A DNA stretch of 30,790 nucleotides from Candidatus Nomurabacteria bacterium RIFCSPLOWO2_01_FULL_41_12 (GCA_001787035.1 MFUY01000005.1:1-30790), one strand, 5' to 3'; shown: positions 7,606-17,698, counted from the first letter of the stretch. Notes: a model not told the origin generated them from the letters alone. Numbers and translations: made by a program.

Positions 7606-8978
7606 CCAGCAGGAAACATGTGAGCAAAATACATTTATATAATACTTTGACGCGCAAAAAAGAAGACTTCTCCCCTATTAGTACAAACGAAGTCCGGATG
7701 TACACCTGCGGACCGACGGTCTACAACTATCCCCATATTGGAAATTACCGCGCTTATATTTTTGCCGATGTCTTAAAAAGAGTCTTGGTGTACAATAATT
7801 TCAAAGTTGACCACATAATGAACTTGACGGATGTGGACGACAAGACCATCCGTGAAAGCCAAAAAGAAAAAAAGGGGTTGAAAGAATTCACGGAATTTTA
7901 TACGCAGGAATTTTTAAAAGATGTCAAAGCACTCCATATCTTAAACCCGACCAAATTTACCAAAGCTACCGACTATATAGATAAAATGGTAGAAATTATA
8001 AAAAAGCTCCTCTCTAATGGCTTGGCATACAAAAGCGAGGACGGCAGTGTATACTTCAGCATTAAAAAATTTAAAAATTACGGAAAACTGGCGCAAATTG
8101 AACTAGAAAACCAAAAAGAAAACGCTTCCGGCAGAATTCAAACTGACGAATACGATAAAGACAACGTGCAAGATTTCGCTCTTTGGAAAGCCTGGGATGA
8201 AAAAGATGGAGATGTTTTCTGGAAAACGGATTTAGGCAAAGGGCGCCCCGGCTGGCACATAGAATGCTCAGCGATGAGCATGGCGAATTTAGGAGAAGAA
8301 ATAGATATACACACCGGCGGAGTGGATAATATTTTCCCCCATCATGAAAATGAGATAGCGCAGTCGGAAGGCGCAACGGGAAAACAATTTGTACGGTATT
8401 GGATGCACAATGAATGGGTCCTGGTAGACCAAAAAAAGATGGCGAAGTCTTTTAATAATTTTTACACTTTGCGGGATTTGATAGATAAAGGTATTGACCC
8501 TCTGGCGTATCGATTTTGGCTCCTGATGGCCAATTACCGCACTAGAGTAAACTTCGTGTGGGAAGCCATAGAAGCCGCGCAAACAGCTCTAAAACGCTTA
8601 TATAGCCTGTTTTTAGGGCTGGGCGGGCAAACTGGAAGCGTACACCAAGAATATCAAAATAAATTCACAGAATACCTAAATGATGATTTGAATACTCCTC
8701 GCGCCCTGTCGCTCCTTTGGGATGTAATAAAAGATGAAAATATGTCGGATGCTGATAAAAAAGCCACTATTTTAGATTTTGATAAAGTTTTTGGGCTTGG
8801 ATTTGCGGAATTAAAAGCAGAAAGTATTCCTGAAAATATTAAACTGTTAGTTGAAGAGCGAGAACAAGCGCGACTTGATAAAGATTTCAAAAAATCAGAC
8901 AAGTTGCGAGAAAAAATAAACTCTCTTGGATATGAAATAAAAGATACTCCGGAAGGGCAAAAAGTTGCTAAACTGTAG
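7602..8978 (+). CDS. cysS: Cysteinyl-tRNA synthetase
   Basis: This class I synthetase charges tRNA-Cys. It has the zinc ligand C36 in TCGPTV, PHIGN (44-48, the HIGH motif), GWHIECSAMS (C222), FPHHENE (H247/H248) and the KMSKS variant KKMAKS (278-283), plus a helical C-terminal anticodon region. At 458 residues it has the normal family length. An alternative GTG start at 7620 has an AGGA six bases upstream and removes six residues before the usual IHLYNTLTRKKE beginning, so it may be the true start. It overlaps the end of the AI-2E gene, and its 3' end overlaps the convergent membrane protein gene by 11 bases. Confidence 0.96.
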   Translation: MTSRKHVSKIHLYNTLTRKKEDFSPISTNEVRMYTCGPTVYNYPHIGNYRAYIFADVLKRVLVYNNFKVDHIMNLTDVDDKTIRESQKEKKGLKEFTEFYTQEFLKDVKALHILNPTKFTKATDYIDKMVEIIKKLLSNGLAYKSEDGSVYFSIKKFKNYGKLAQIELENQKENASGRIQTDEYDKDNVQDFALWKAWDEKDGDVFWKTDLGKGRPGWHIECSAMSMANLGEEIDIHTGGVDNIFPHHENEIAQSEGATGKQFVRYWMHNEWVLVDQKKMAKSFNNFYTLRDLIDKGIDPLAYRFWLLMANYRTRVNFVWEAIEAAQTALKRLYSLFLGLGGQTGSVHQEYQNKFTEYLNDDLNTPRALSLLWDVIKDENMSDADKKATILDFDKVFGLGFAELKAESIPENIKLLVEEREQARLDKDFKKSDKLREKINSLGYEIKDTPEGQKVAKL

Positions 8979-9558
8979 TTTTTGTTTGAAAAATCTTTTT
9001 GCGATAAATACAAAATATTATAATTATGTTTATAACTATAATATAAATACTAAAAGAATATATAGAAAAAATCCAATTTTTTATAATAAATAAACCTAAA
9101 ATATTGTTAAATATCCCCGGCAAATAACCGACAGCCAATTCTGTCTCTGGAAACTTCCAAGACTTGATAATAGTCGGTACAGCAGCTAGACCATCACTCA
9201 ATATGGCAAAAAGAATTGAGACTCCTAAATTATGAGTAAGTATATAAAATACTAAGGCAAGCACCGAAAGTATTCCACAAAATACATCTAACCGAGTTAT
9301 TTTCCAAAAAACATTTTTTCTAAAGAGAGAAACAATAATCATCACCAGAGGACCAAAACCAACTAAAAATACGGGTAACACAGAAAGTCCAGCTCCTGCC
9401 TTCAACTGAAAAAATACTCCCAAAAAAGGACCTAGCATCCAAAGAAACCATGAAACCAAATTGGGTCTGACTTGCCCATAAAATATACCTCTGAAATAAA
9501 AGGAGTATCCCACTAAGGTGGTGAAAAGAGAAATATAAATAATATTTTCCGGAAGCAT
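8968..9558 (-). CDS. Multi-pass membrane protein, unknown function
   Basis: A 196-residue protein, almost wholly hydrophobic, with about six to seven membrane segments. It has two similar turns, RPNLVSWFLWMLGP near residue 31 and SDGLAAVPTIIKSWKFPETE near 120. Their proline-containing, repeated layout recalls PQ-loop/SWEET-type transporters, but this is only a resemblance. The ATG follows the dnaJ stop by one base, so it is translationally coupled to dnaJ and is the last gene of the minus-strand train. Its 3' end overlaps cysS by 11 bases. Confidence 0.75.
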   Translation of the reverse strand: MLPENIIYISLFTTLVGYSFYFRGIFYGQVRPNLVSWFLWMLGPFLGVFFQLKAGAGLSVLPVFLVGFGPLVMIIVSLFRKNVFWKITRLDVFCGILSVLALVFYILTHNLGVSILFAILSDGLAAVPTIIKSWKFPETELAVGYLPGIFNNILGLFIIKNWIFSIYSFSIYIIVINIIIIFCIYRKKIFQTKTTV

Positions 9559-9559
9559 G

Positions 9560-10648
9560 TTATATCCCCTCTTTTTTTAGTTCTTCTATGAGTTCGCGGG
9601 ATTTGCGGGATAATTTCCCGGGAAGTTTTATATTGAGCTTAATAAGCAAGTCTCCCCTTTTGCTTTTTGACACGGGCACGCCTTTGCCCCGCACGCGGAG
9701 AACTTCATTTATGCTGACACCTTCCGGAATTGTAACTTTAATTTCCCCATCCAGAGTTTGTATGGGATATTCTGTCCCCAAAAGCGCATCGGAGAGTTTC
9801 AAATTCAAATTCATTACTAAGTCATGGCCGTCTCGCTTGAAGACTGGATGCGGTACTACATTTATTTTTATATAAAGGTCGCCAGTAACACCTTTTGACA
9901 CTGCTTCACCCATGCCTGTCATCCGAATCATCTCCCCATCGCGTATGCCAGCGGGAATAACGATGGAAACTTCTTCTTCCCGACGTAATACTCCTTTGCC
10001 TTTGCATTTATCGCAAACCTCTTTCGGCACCTCGCCTGCTCCGAAGCACACTTCACAGACTTTTGTGCTGGAAATAGTGCCGAGAAATGACCTTTTGGTT
10101 TCGTGGATTTTACCTTGGCCATTGCAGTGCTTGCAAGTTTCCATTTTTGAGCCTGTTTTCGCGCCGGAGCCGTTGCAAGTAAGACAGCTGGAAGTTTTAG
10201 TAATTAAAATTTTTCTATTGATGCCAAAAATAGAGTCGGAAAAAGAAATCTGGACTTCGGTTGAAATATCCCGTCCACGCCTGGCTTGAGCTCTGCCTCC
10301 CCCGCCTCCGGTGAAGAAATCGCTAAAAATATCATTCAGGTTTCCGAAGTCAAAATCTGCATTGCCATTCTGAAAGCCACCAAAATCAAAGCCTTCAAAT
10401 CCACTCTGTTGGCCCTGTCTGTAGCCCTGCCCCATATTTTCAAAACTGGAGCCATATTGGTCATACTTTGAGCGCTTGCCGTCATCGGAGAGAATCTGGT
10501 AGGCTTCGTTTACCTCTTTGAATTTCGTTTCATTACCGCCTTTTTTATCGGGATGATATTTGTGCGCCAGCTTATAAAAAGCTTTCTTAATTTCCTCTTT
10601 GGAGGAAGTTTTATTGACACCTAGTATGTTGTAATAATCTTTAGCCAT
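9560..10648 (-). CDS. dnaJ: Chaperone DnaJ
   Basis: DnaJ is the Hsp40 co-chaperone that delivers clients to DnaK and stimulates its ATPase. The J domain (1-65) has HPD at 32-34. A Gly/Phe-rich linker (about 68-115) follows, then four CxxCxGxG zinc repeats: CLTCNGSG, CKHCNGQG, CEVCFGAG and CDKCKGKG. The C-terminal substrate-binding domain ends in LIEELKKEGI. Its 362 residues are usual for the family. A minus-strand TATTAT ends 7 nt before the ATG, so it may have its own short-leader promoter, although it lies only 67 nt after the ATPase gene. No CIRCE operator is visible. dnaK and grpE are present but separated from it by 9.7 and 19 kb. Confidence 0.97.
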   Translation of the reverse strand: MAKDYYNILGVNKTSSKEEIKKAFYKLAHKYHPDKKGGNETKFKEVNEAYQILSDDGKRSKYDQYGSSFENMGQGYRQGQQSGFEGFDFGGFQNGNADFDFGNLNDIFSDFFTGGGGGRAQARRGRDISTEVQISFSDSIFGINRKILITKTSSCLTCNGSGAKTGSKMETCKHCNGQGKIHETKRSFLGTISSTKVCEVCFGAGEVPKEVCDKCKGKGVLRREEEVSIVIPAGIRDGEMIRMTGMGEAVSKGVTGDLYIKINVVPHPVFKRDGHDLVMNLNLKLSDALLGTEYPIQTLDGEIKVTIPEGVSINEVLRVRGKGVPVSKSKRGDLLIKLNIKLPGKLSRKSRELIEELKKEGI

Positions 10649-10715
10649 AATTTTTATAATAGCCTGCCCCGTATGAAGCTCTGCTTTCGTTCGGGGTCTT
10701 TTGACATATTTTTAT

Positions 10716-12230
10716 TTATATCATAGGTTCAGCTTCTTGTGAAGCTTTCGATTTCTTATTTTCTCCCCCCGCCTCGCCAGAGCTTTCAGCGTCGGCGGGT
10801 TCGCCCGTTTCTTTTGCTTTTCTTTTAGCTTTACTCTCAATAATAGCTTTTTCTTCGGCGCTCCTAATGATGGTAGCTTCTTCTTCGGCAATGAGTTTGG
10901 CTGCAGCGTCTTTCGGTATTGAATATTTTCTGCGGGATGCATTAATAATCTCTTCTTTATAAGAAGGATGAGTGGCAGGCAGAACCTTTAAAGTTTCGGC
11001 TGAAAATGGGTCATAGGATTCTCCGTCAATCGTCATTTTGATATAAATTTCTCCTACCGCAAGATTGATCATGTCTTTGACGTCAAAAAGGGGTGCGAAT
11101 TCCGGCTTCATTTTAACCGCGTCTTCCCCACCCACGCGGAAAGTAATGACACTTCCGCAATTACCAAGCACTGCTTGATGAACGCGAGTAATAATCTGGC
11201 CGACATATTGATGCGCAACAGTTAAATTTAAAGCGTATTTTCTAGCTTCGGATAAAATGTTTTCAAAAGTCTGCGTCACGACATTTTGAAACTCATCCAC
11301 ATACAGATAAAAGTCCACACGGTCACGCTCGGGGATAGCCGCACGTTCCATTCCTGCCTGCTTTATTTTGGTTAAAAATATAGAGCCTAAAAAAGATGAG
11401 TTTTCTTCACCGAGACGTCCTTTAGAGATATTGATAAGAATTATTTTTTGCTCATTCATCAGCGAGCTAATATCTATTTTGTTTTCCTTTTGACCGAAAA
11501 TATTTCGAAGTAACGGATCTGATAGAAATTGCCCAAGTTTATTGACCAATGGAATAATAGCGTCGGTATCGAATTTCTCCGACCAATCGGCAAATTCTAT
11601 GGCGAAGAATCTTTTGACCATGTCATCCGTAATATATTCCACTACTTTTTGCCTATAGTTACGGTCAGTCAGCATTGAAATCATTCCGCGCATGGTGGCA
11701 TGGGGATAATCAAGCAATGCGAGACAGGTAAAACGAAAAACGTGCTCGAGGCGGGGCGTCCAATTGGCCCCGAATTGTTTTTGAAAAACCTCAATCAGCC
11801 CTTGAGTTAATTGAAATTTAAAGAAAGGATCAACGTTCGCGAGCGGATTAAAAGACGCCGGAAAATTAATGTCCGTAGGGTCAATAATACATACATCTTC
11901 TATTCTTTCTTTTGGAATGTAGTCCAATATGGCTTCTATCACATCACCGTGAGGGTCAATAAGACATACACCATGATTATATGTAATATCTTGACGCATG
12001 AGAAGTTCAAGTAGTTTTGTCTTGCCGACGCCGGACTTCCCGATAATATACAAATGCCGGCGCCTGTCCACGCGCTTGATGCCGAAAATAAATTTCTTCT
12101 CTTCCAATGCGGCCACATAGTTCGTGCGCCCAATGAAAGACACGTCCTCCGGCTTGACCTTGCCGAAAACAGGCAATTCCGGCGGAGGCGGACCATATTT
12201 TATTATTTGCACTCGATTCGGTTTCGGCAT
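10716..12230 (-). CDS. VirD4/TraG-like ATPase 1 (type IV coupling-protein fold)
   Basis: A 504-residue AAA-type motor related to coupling proteins that feed DNA or protein into type IV systems. Walker A is GKSGVGKT (64-71), followed by VCLIDPHGDV (88-97). Walker B lies in DFYLYVDEFQN (306-316). Unlike classical VirD4 it has no N-terminal membrane helices, and no other secretion genes are nearby, so the role could be DNA pumping or pilus-related. The C-terminal 60 residues are low-complexity, rich in Lys, Glu and Ala. It is a clear paralog of the ATPase at 17733-19892. Between the two lie Cys-rich paralog 1, an ABC exporter and Cys-rich paralog 2. Confidence 0.88.
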   Translation of the reverse strand: MPKPNRVQIIKYGPPPPELPVFGKVKPEDVSFIGRTNYVAALEEKKFIFGIKRVDRRRHLYIIGKSGVGKTKLLELLMRQDITYNHGVCLIDPHGDVIEAILDYIPKERIEDVCIIDPTDINFPASFNPLANVDPFFKFQLTQGLIEVFQKQFGANWTPRLEHVFRFTCLALLDYPHATMRGMISMLTDRNYRQKVVEYITDDMVKRFFAIEFADWSEKFDTDAIIPLVNKLGQFLSDPLLRNIFGQKENKIDISSLMNEQKIILINISKGRLGEENSSFLGSIFLTKIKQAGMERAAIPERDRVDFYLYVDEFQNVVTQTFENILSEARKYALNLTVAHQYVGQIITRVHQAVLGNCGSVITFRVGGEDAVKMKPEFAPLFDVKDMINLAVGEIYIKMTIDGESYDPFSAETLKVLPATHPSYKEEIINASRRKYSIPKDAAAKLIAEEEATIIRSAEEKAIIESKAKRKAKETGEPADAESSGEAGGENKKSKASQEAEPMI

Positions 12231-12273
12231 ATATATTGTTATTTTACTACAAATTTACTGATTTTTCAACACT

Positions 12274-14022
12274 TTAATACACCTCTTGCTGATAGCACTT
12301 TTCGCAATAAATGATCTCCGGTCTTTCGGGGGTATAAGAAGTTTCAAATTCTACTTCACACTTCCCTTCTCCGTGAAAATGATTTTCTTTGTCGCACATA
12401 CACCCTCGATGCCAGAGCTTCATTGGATTTCTCTTTTTTAAACGCTCAAAATGCCTGCAATTCGGACAGAGACGCGGTAATGCCACATTTATTTTTTTAT
12501 AAAATTGTAGTTCATCTGACCGTATTTTAAATGCTTCCGTGCATTGTTGATTACATTCCCCTTTGTGCATACATTCAAGAATTTTATCTATAATGGATTC
12601 ATCAGTATCTTTAACATGATCAGGCAAATCTTCTATTTTAATTTCTATTTTATAATCTCTTTCCTTTGGTTCTTTCCATTTTAAATCATACTCTGTAACT
12701 AATTTTTTATCTAAGGGATAATATTCTTGTACTATTGTTTCATTATAGGCAAAAGGTGACAGTTCCATTGGAAAAAATTCTCCATATTTATAAACTCGTC
12801 CCTTTTTATCAATATATGGCATGTCATTCATATGCTTAATAATTTTCGGCACCAACTCTTCGTATTCTTCTTTGGAATACTGTTTATTAAGAATACAATA
12901 CTGCCTAGAACGACAGCTGATGCAACCAAATAGATGCTTGGAGCTGTGGCACATATATGTGTAAATATTGTCCATCCCTCGGTGGTTCCAAACACCAAAG
13001 AAGTTACGCGCGGCATCGAGGCCAAAGTCTACACCTTCGTACAAAAGCTCTGCATTATACCCTATGCCGTAGCCATCGTAACTTGTTTTAATGGTAATGG
13101 TGTGAACAAGATATTTAGAATCTTCCACGTCGCCGTAAACGTCAAAAATACACTTGCTATTCTTAGAATGCATGATATTGTCGCCAGTTACATTGACCGA
13201 CTTGTATACAAAAGCATAGCGGCGGAATTGTTTGGATAGAAATTCTGCATATTTTTTTTTAAAAGCTTCTAGATTTTTATAACTACCGAAGTCGTATTGC
13301 CGTAATTTTTTTTCATATTCCTCCTTACTATATTGCTCATTAAAAATACAGTAAGTTTTGTGTCGGAGATTTACACAGCCCAGGCAATGCTTGAGACCCA
13401 AGCATGAGGTAAGAAACATGGAATCGAGGCACTCATCCGAATCATAACTAAAATGTGTATTATATAGGCTACCGCACAAAGTGTCCTCGTAGCAATTCTG
13501 CGACTTCATTAAAGTATAAACATCATAAGAGTCTTTAGTGTTCAGCGCGCCCTGTGCATAAGCAACATTTTCGTTCTCAAGTGAAGCATAAACCAAGTAA
13601 CAATTTTTACAATCGTAATTGTTATTGCCATATTCACTGCGAACGCAGTTGGTGTTGCACATCGCGCAAAGCGGGACGCTTTCTAAAAGCTCACGCCACT
13701 GTTCGAAAAATGGCCTCGAAAAATCATATGCTCTGCCGTAAGCAAGAGGGTCCCAGCGATCACTCCACCAATCGTCCTGGCCGTAAACTTTAAGCCCCGT
13801 CTCAGGTGAGAACATAGAAATTATTTTGTTGCCAGAGAGACCACAAGTATTGTGATAAAGCGTACGTTCATTGCGCCAAATTAAACGCCTAATTGCACGG
13901 CATCCCGGACAAAAAGTCGGTGGAGGGACTTTAATCTTTTCATAAAAATTAAAATCCTCCGACTCTATAATGAAGTCTTTTTTGCAATTCTGGCAATTTT
14001 TGGTTTCACTTTTCTTTTCCAT
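12274..14022 (-). CDS. Cys-rich zinc-ribbon repeat protein, paralog 1
   Basis: A 582-residue protein with 32 cysteines and no signal peptide or membrane helix. Residues 8-50 form a treble-clef ribbon (C10, C13, C38, C41) like the zf-trcl domain. A WWSDRWD...YDFSRPFFEQ module (85-108) follows. Two Cys/Asn/Tyr-rich blocks (about 116-240 and 270-390) each end in a similar motif (CIFNEQYSKEEYE and CILNKQYSKEEYE), which indicates an internal duplication. A YGEFFPMELSPFAYNET module (413-429) precedes a second ribbon (C490, C494, C519, C522) and a third Cys/His cluster (C541, C543, H548, H550, C555, C573, C576). The end is YCEKCYQQEVY. I do not know the function; metal-stabilised scaffolding or binding is a guess. 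Its C-terminal part is closest to paralog 3. Confidence 0.85.
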   Translation of the reverse strand: MEKKSETKNCQNCKKDFIIESEDFNFYEKIKVPPPTFCPGCRAIRRLIWRNERTLYHNTCGLSGNKIISMFSPETGLKVYGQDDWWSDRWDPLAYGRAYDFSRPFFEQWRELLESVPLCAMCNTNCVRSEYGNNNYDCKNCYLVYASLENENVAYAQGALNTKDSYDVYTLMKSQNCYEDTLCGSLYNTHFSYDSDECLDSMFLTSCLGLKHCLGCVNLRHKTYCIFNEQYSKEEYEKKLRQYDFGSYKNLEAFKKKYAEFLSKQFRRYAFVYKSVNVTGDNIMHSKNSKCIFDVYGDVEDSKYLVHTITIKTSYDGYGIGYNAELLYEGVDFGLDAARNFFGVWNHRGMDNIYTYMCHSSKHLFGCISCRSRQYCILNKQYSKEEYEELVPKIIKHMNDMPYIDKKGRVYKYGEFFPMELSPFAYNETIVQEYYPLDKKLVTEYDLKWKEPKERDYKIEIKIEDLPDHVKDTDESIIDKILECMHKGECNQQCTEAFKIRSDELQFYKKINVALPRLCPNCRHFERLKKRNPMKLWHRGCMCDKENHFHGEGKCEVEFETSYTPERPEIIYCEKCYQQEVY

Positions 14023-14047
14023 TTCCTTTTCTTATTACTTTAATCCA

Positions 14048-14061
14048 CTAAAGTACTTTAG
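14048..14061. promoter_or_regulatory. 14-nt palindrome upstream of paralog 1
   Basis: ctaaagtactttag is a perfect palindrome in the 52-nt gap between the ABC exporter and paralog 1. A related half-word, ctaaagtagctaag, follows at once. The same arrangement stands before paralog 4 (26443-26454). A repressor operator is the simplest reading; no protein binding is shown. Confidence 0.5.
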
Positions 14062-14074
14062 TTGGCTAAAGTAG

Positions 14075-15871
14075 CTAAGTTGATTTAATATTTTGGTCTT
14101 TTTGTTGGTTCATACGGTAGAATACTGAACCTCTATCATTCATTAATTTATCATAACTTCCATCTTCCGCCACCCGTCCCCCTTCCATTACAGCAATATT
14201 GTCGGTATATTTCAAAGTGCCTAGCCGGTGCGCAATGATTAAAAAGGTTTTTTCTCTACCATAATCTCCTAAAAGCTTCCCCATTATTTTTCCTTCCGTT
14301 TCCGAATCAAGAGATGATGTAGCTTCATCCAATATCACAATCGGCGCATTTTTGTAAATAGCGCGGGCAATGCCGAGGCGCTGCCGCTCGCCACCGGAGA
14401 GCATATAGCCTTTTTCACCTATAAGAGAATCGAGACCGTCCGGTAATTTATTAATTACTTCTCCAAGTTGTGAAATTTCCACCGCCATATTTAAAAGCTC
14501 AGTATTTTCTCCACGCATCATGGTAATATTATCCCGCAAGGAAAGATTGAAAAGTTCCGTTTCCTGAAGCACGACGGTAATATTACCCAAGGTTTCATTG
14601 TGGGAAATGGAATAGTAATTTTTATTGCCTATCTTAAAGACTCCCTCCTTTAATGCGTATAGTCCCAAGATGATTTTGGCGAGCGTTGATTTGCCAGAGC
14701 CGGATAATCCGGCAATACCGGTTTTTGTATTTCTTTTCAACGCCAAATTAAAATCTTTAAGCCCCATTTGTCCCGACCCATAATCCATTACCGCATTTTT
14801 TATTTCTATTTTTTGCCAATCTTTCGGAAAACTTTCATTGCCGGTTTTAATAAATTCCGTTTCTTTAAATATCGGCATCATGTGGGCAAGATCTGACTTT
14901 AAGTCAATCAACTCCATATGCATGCTAGAAAAATCTCCCAAACATCCTAACAATTTAGAGAAATAAGTAAAAAAGACTACAATCATTCCGATAGAAATGG
15001 TATTAGCAACTACCGATTCGCCAATAAAATAGAGGAAAATTATCCAAGCAACTCCAGTAAAAATGTGAACGAGCCGCCATTTTGAAGTTTGGACATAAGC
15101 TTTCTTTATGGCTATATCGCGAGAAAATGTCTCTCTTTCTAAAACACGATCTGTGGCACTCTTCTCGTTTCCTAAAGCTTTTATTGCCAGAATATTTGTA
15201 GCCGATTCCACATACGTTCCTCCAGCTTTTTGATTAAATCTATTAAATTCATTACTTAAAACTAGAAGTTGGTTTCCAAAATAGTATTCTAGATACAAAA
15301 ATACTGTCGTATATACTAAAACAATTACAACAAACTTAAAATCAGTAAAAATAAAAAATATAGTAGTACCAACAATATTAGCAAAAATTCTTATTAGATC
15401 AGCTCTAAGTATTCTCATCCACCTATTAATTGCATCTGAACCGGTAAAAATTCTCTGAAGTTTATTGCCAGTGTTTTCTTTTTGATGCCATGCCAGTGAA
15501 AATTCTGTTAATCTTTGAAATCCCCACACACGAGCCTTCATACGAGCATGTTCGCCAATAACATGTATGTTGGTTCTAACTTGTACTCGGGTAAGGAAAA
15601 CTAATACCCAGGAAATGCCTACAAAGCCGATATAGAAGTAAAAAAGGTCTAGTGATTGTCCGGTTTTATAAGTAGTGAAAAAATCAACAATTTTTCCGAC
15701 TATATATACTGGTAAAAGTTCATACAAAAATCCAAAAACTAGTATGGAGAAAGAAACAACAAACTTCTTGCGATCTTCAGCCAAAAAATACCAAATTGCT
15801 TTTGGCACATCCAGCCAAGAGAAATCTGCAGTTGCTCTATTTTGTGAATTTATTTTTGCTTCTTTTTTCAT
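14075..15871 (-). CDS. ABC exporter, fused membrane and ATPase domains
   Basis: A 598-residue half-transporter of the MsbA/ABCB type that would work as a dimer in the inner membrane. About six helices lie between residues 35 and 310. The nucleotide-binding domain has Walker A GLSGSGKST (388-396), Q-loop Gln436, signature LSGGERQ (491-497), Walker B IVILDE (511-516) and H-loop His548. All catalytic elements are intact. The substrate cannot be predicted. It lies between Cys-rich paralogs 2 and 1 with gaps of 35 and 52 nt, on the same strand, so it is probably co-expressed with them. This placement is the main hint that the family is linked to export or to the envelope. Confidence 0.93.
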   Translation of the reverse strand: MKKEAKINSQNRATADFSWLDVPKAIWYFLAEDRKKFVVSFSILVFGFLYELLPVYIVGKIVDFFTTYKTGQSLDLFYFYIGFVGISWVLVFLTRVQVRTNIHVIGEHARMKARVWGFQRLTEFSLAWHQKENTGNKLQRIFTGSDAINRWMRILRADLIRIFANIVGTTIFFIFTDFKFVVIVLVYTTVFLYLEYYFGNQLLVLSNEFNRFNQKAGGTYVESATNILAIKALGNEKSATDRVLERETFSRDIAIKKAYVQTSKWRLVHIFTGVAWIIFLYFIGESVVANTISIGMIVVFFTYFSKLLGCLGDFSSMHMELIDLKSDLAHMMPIFKETEFIKTGNESFPKDWQKIEIKNAVMDYGSGQMGLKDFNLALKRNTKTGIAGLSGSGKSTLAKIILGLYALKEGVFKIGNKNYYSISHNETLGNITVVLQETELFNLSLRDNITMMRGENTELLNMAVEISQLGEVINKLPDGLDSLIGEKGYMLSGGERQRLGIARAIYKNAPIVILDEATSSLDSETEGKIMGKLLGDYGREKTFLIIAHRLGTLKYTDNIAVMEGGRVAEDGSYDKLMNDRGSVFYRMNQQKDQNIKST

Positions 15872-15886
15872 AATCTTCTATTTACC

Positions 15887-15900
15887 TATTCGTACGAATA
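15887..15900. promoter_or_regulatory. 14-nt palindrome upstream of the ABC exporter
   Basis: tattcgtacgaata is a perfect palindrome, 15 nt upstream of the exporter ATG and just after the paralog 2 stop. It shares length and a GTAC centre with the one before paralog 1. It is likely an operator, by position only. Confidence 0.5.
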
Positions 15901-15906
15901 AGACAA

Positions 15907-17691
15907 TCAGTAAACTTCCTGCTGATAACATTTTTCACAGTAGACTATTTCCGGCCGGTCTGGGGCATATCCGGTTTTGAATACCTCTCCACAAGGAGAA
16001 TCTTTATGAATATGAGAAATGGTATTTTTATATATATTTGTTTGGTCAGCAGTCCCTGCACACATGCAAGTCCTTTCATATAAAAATAATTTAAGTCTGT
16101 CACTTATTCTCCTCTCGTGCCTACACTCATTACATAAGCGAGGAATGGGAAGTTTTTCTTTTTTATAAAATATTAGTTCATTTTCTAAGATACGGTAAGC
16201 TTTTTTACAATTTTCACACTCAATAACTTCTTTCAGCATTTCCACTTCAAAATCTTCAATTGATTCAGGAAGTTCTCCGGCTTTTTTGGTAATTTTATAT
16301 TCCCCTCTTTCAGTTTCTACCCAGCCATAATTTTTTGTTTCTACCTTCTCCTTGGATATCGGAAAATGCTGCATTGCAATTGTATTGTTGTATCCGAATG
16401 GTGAAAATTCTATTGGAAAAAACTCTCCGTATTTATAAACTAACCCTTGGGAGTCGGTGTAAGGCATTTCATCCATATGTCTTTTTATTTTCGGCACCAG
16501 TGCTTCATATTCTTCTTTCGTGTATTGCTTATTCAAAATGCAATATTGCTTTTTCTTTAGCCCAACACAGCCAAAGCAATCAGTTGAACTGAAAAGATGC
16601 ACGCAGTATTCTAGATTACTACAAGCTGGCCAGCAATTTCTGGTAAGTTTGTTATTATACGATTGATCCCCACATTCTAACGTTTCATAACATAGCTCTG
16701 TATCGTTTCCCCACACACTTACATCATAGTTGTCTTTATTGCCGGGCAGTTGCAGATATTGGCAAAAACGCATATTTTCACTTTCACGGATTAAATAGCT
16801 GTCATTCACATTTCTGCAATTTGTTACATAAGAGCCTGTAGAATTTACATTTTTAACCCCCTGAATATTTTTAACAGGCTGCGTATCCCAAAATTCTCTA
16901 GCTTGCGCGCGCGCTTTTTCAATACCCGAGACAGTGTCGAGGCTCATCTGAGCAATCTTTTTTTCATATTCTTCTTTGGTGTGCTTTTTATTAAAAATAC
17001 AATAAGAAGCATTAATTAAATTTGCACAACCAAAGCAATCATTGCATCCTACACATCCCCGACAAAACCATAAATTTCTAGAATCATGAGTTCTTTGGGT
17101 GAAGTAACATTGATAACATTTACTCAGCCAAAAACACTCGTAGCATCGCTCAGAATCTTGTATGTGTGAATTATCTACGCAATCTTTACAGTGGTCAACT
17201 GCATTTCCATACATGCAATCTTCGGAATAACTTGCGTTGACAACAAGGTAACTATTTTTAAGTTCAGTAGCATTAAAAGCATATGGACTATTAACCATTC
17301 TGATGACATTAAAATTATACATCGGCACTTTATTTTCAAGCTCTCTTAATTGTTCAAAAAAAGGTCGTGAAAAATCATAATCTTGTCCGTACTCCATCGC
17401 ATCCCAATCGTCCCCGAACCATGCTTCTCGAGTAATGATTTTCCTTCCGCTCTCTTTTGGATAGGTAGAAAAAATATCTTGACCAGTAAAAGCATCTTTG
17501 ACTTTGAAAAGTTTGCGCTCATTTCTAAAAGCAAGTCTCCTTTGTGCCCGGCACTCCGGGCAAAAAGTCGGCGGCGGGACCTTTATTTTTTCATAAAAGT
17601 TAAAATCCTCCGGCTCAATCAGGAAATCTTTTTTGCAGTTTTGACAAGCTTGCACTGAGTTCGTCGAATGTGTTTTTGTTTCACTTTGCAT
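15907..17691 (-). CDS. Cys-rich zinc-ribbon repeat protein, paralog 2
   Basis: At 594 residues this is the longest paralog. It has an extra THSTNSVQA-type stretch before the first ribbon (C16, C19, C44, C47), an extension shared only with paralog 5. The layout is otherwise that of paralog 1: DYDFSRPFFEQ (104-114), a first Cys-rich block with many C-x2-C and C-x3-C pairs that ends in CIFNKKHTKEEYE, a second block that ends in CILNKQYTKEEYE, a YGEFFPIEFSPFGYNNT module, then CENCKKAYRI...LCNECRHERR and a terminal YCEKCYQQEVY. All zinc ligands are kept. The start codon lies 7 nt from a 30-nt hairpin. It is the first gene after the second ATPase (41-nt gap). Function unknown. Confidence 0.85.
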   Translation of the reverse strand: MQSETKTHSTNSVQACQNCKKDFLIEPEDFNFYEKIKVPPPTFCPECRAQRRLAFRNERKLFKVKDAFTGQDIFSTYPKESGRKIITREAWFGDDWDAMEYGQDYDFSRPFFEQLRELENKVPMYNFNVIRMVNSPYAFNATELKNSYLVVNASYSEDCMYGNAVDHCKDCVDNSHIQDSERCYECFWLSKCYQCYFTQRTHDSRNLWFCRGCVGCNDCFGCANLINASYCIFNKKHTKEEYEKKIAQMSLDTVSGIEKARAQAREFWDTQPVKNIQGVKNVNSTGSYVTNCRNVNDSYLIRESENMRFCQYLQLPGNKDNYDVSVWGNDTELCYETLECGDQSYNNKLTRNCWPACSNLEYCVHLFSSTDCFGCVGLKKKQYCILNKQYTKEEYEALVPKIKRHMDEMPYTDSQGLVYKYGEFFPIEFSPFGYNNTIAMQHFPISKEKVETKNYGWVETERGEYKITKKAGELPESIEDFEVEMLKEVIECENCKKAYRILENELIFYKKEKLPIPRLCNECRHERRISDRLKLFLYERTCMCAGTADQTNIYKNTISHIHKDSPCGEVFKTGYAPDRPEIVYCEKCYQQEVY

Positions 17692-17698
17692 AATTTAG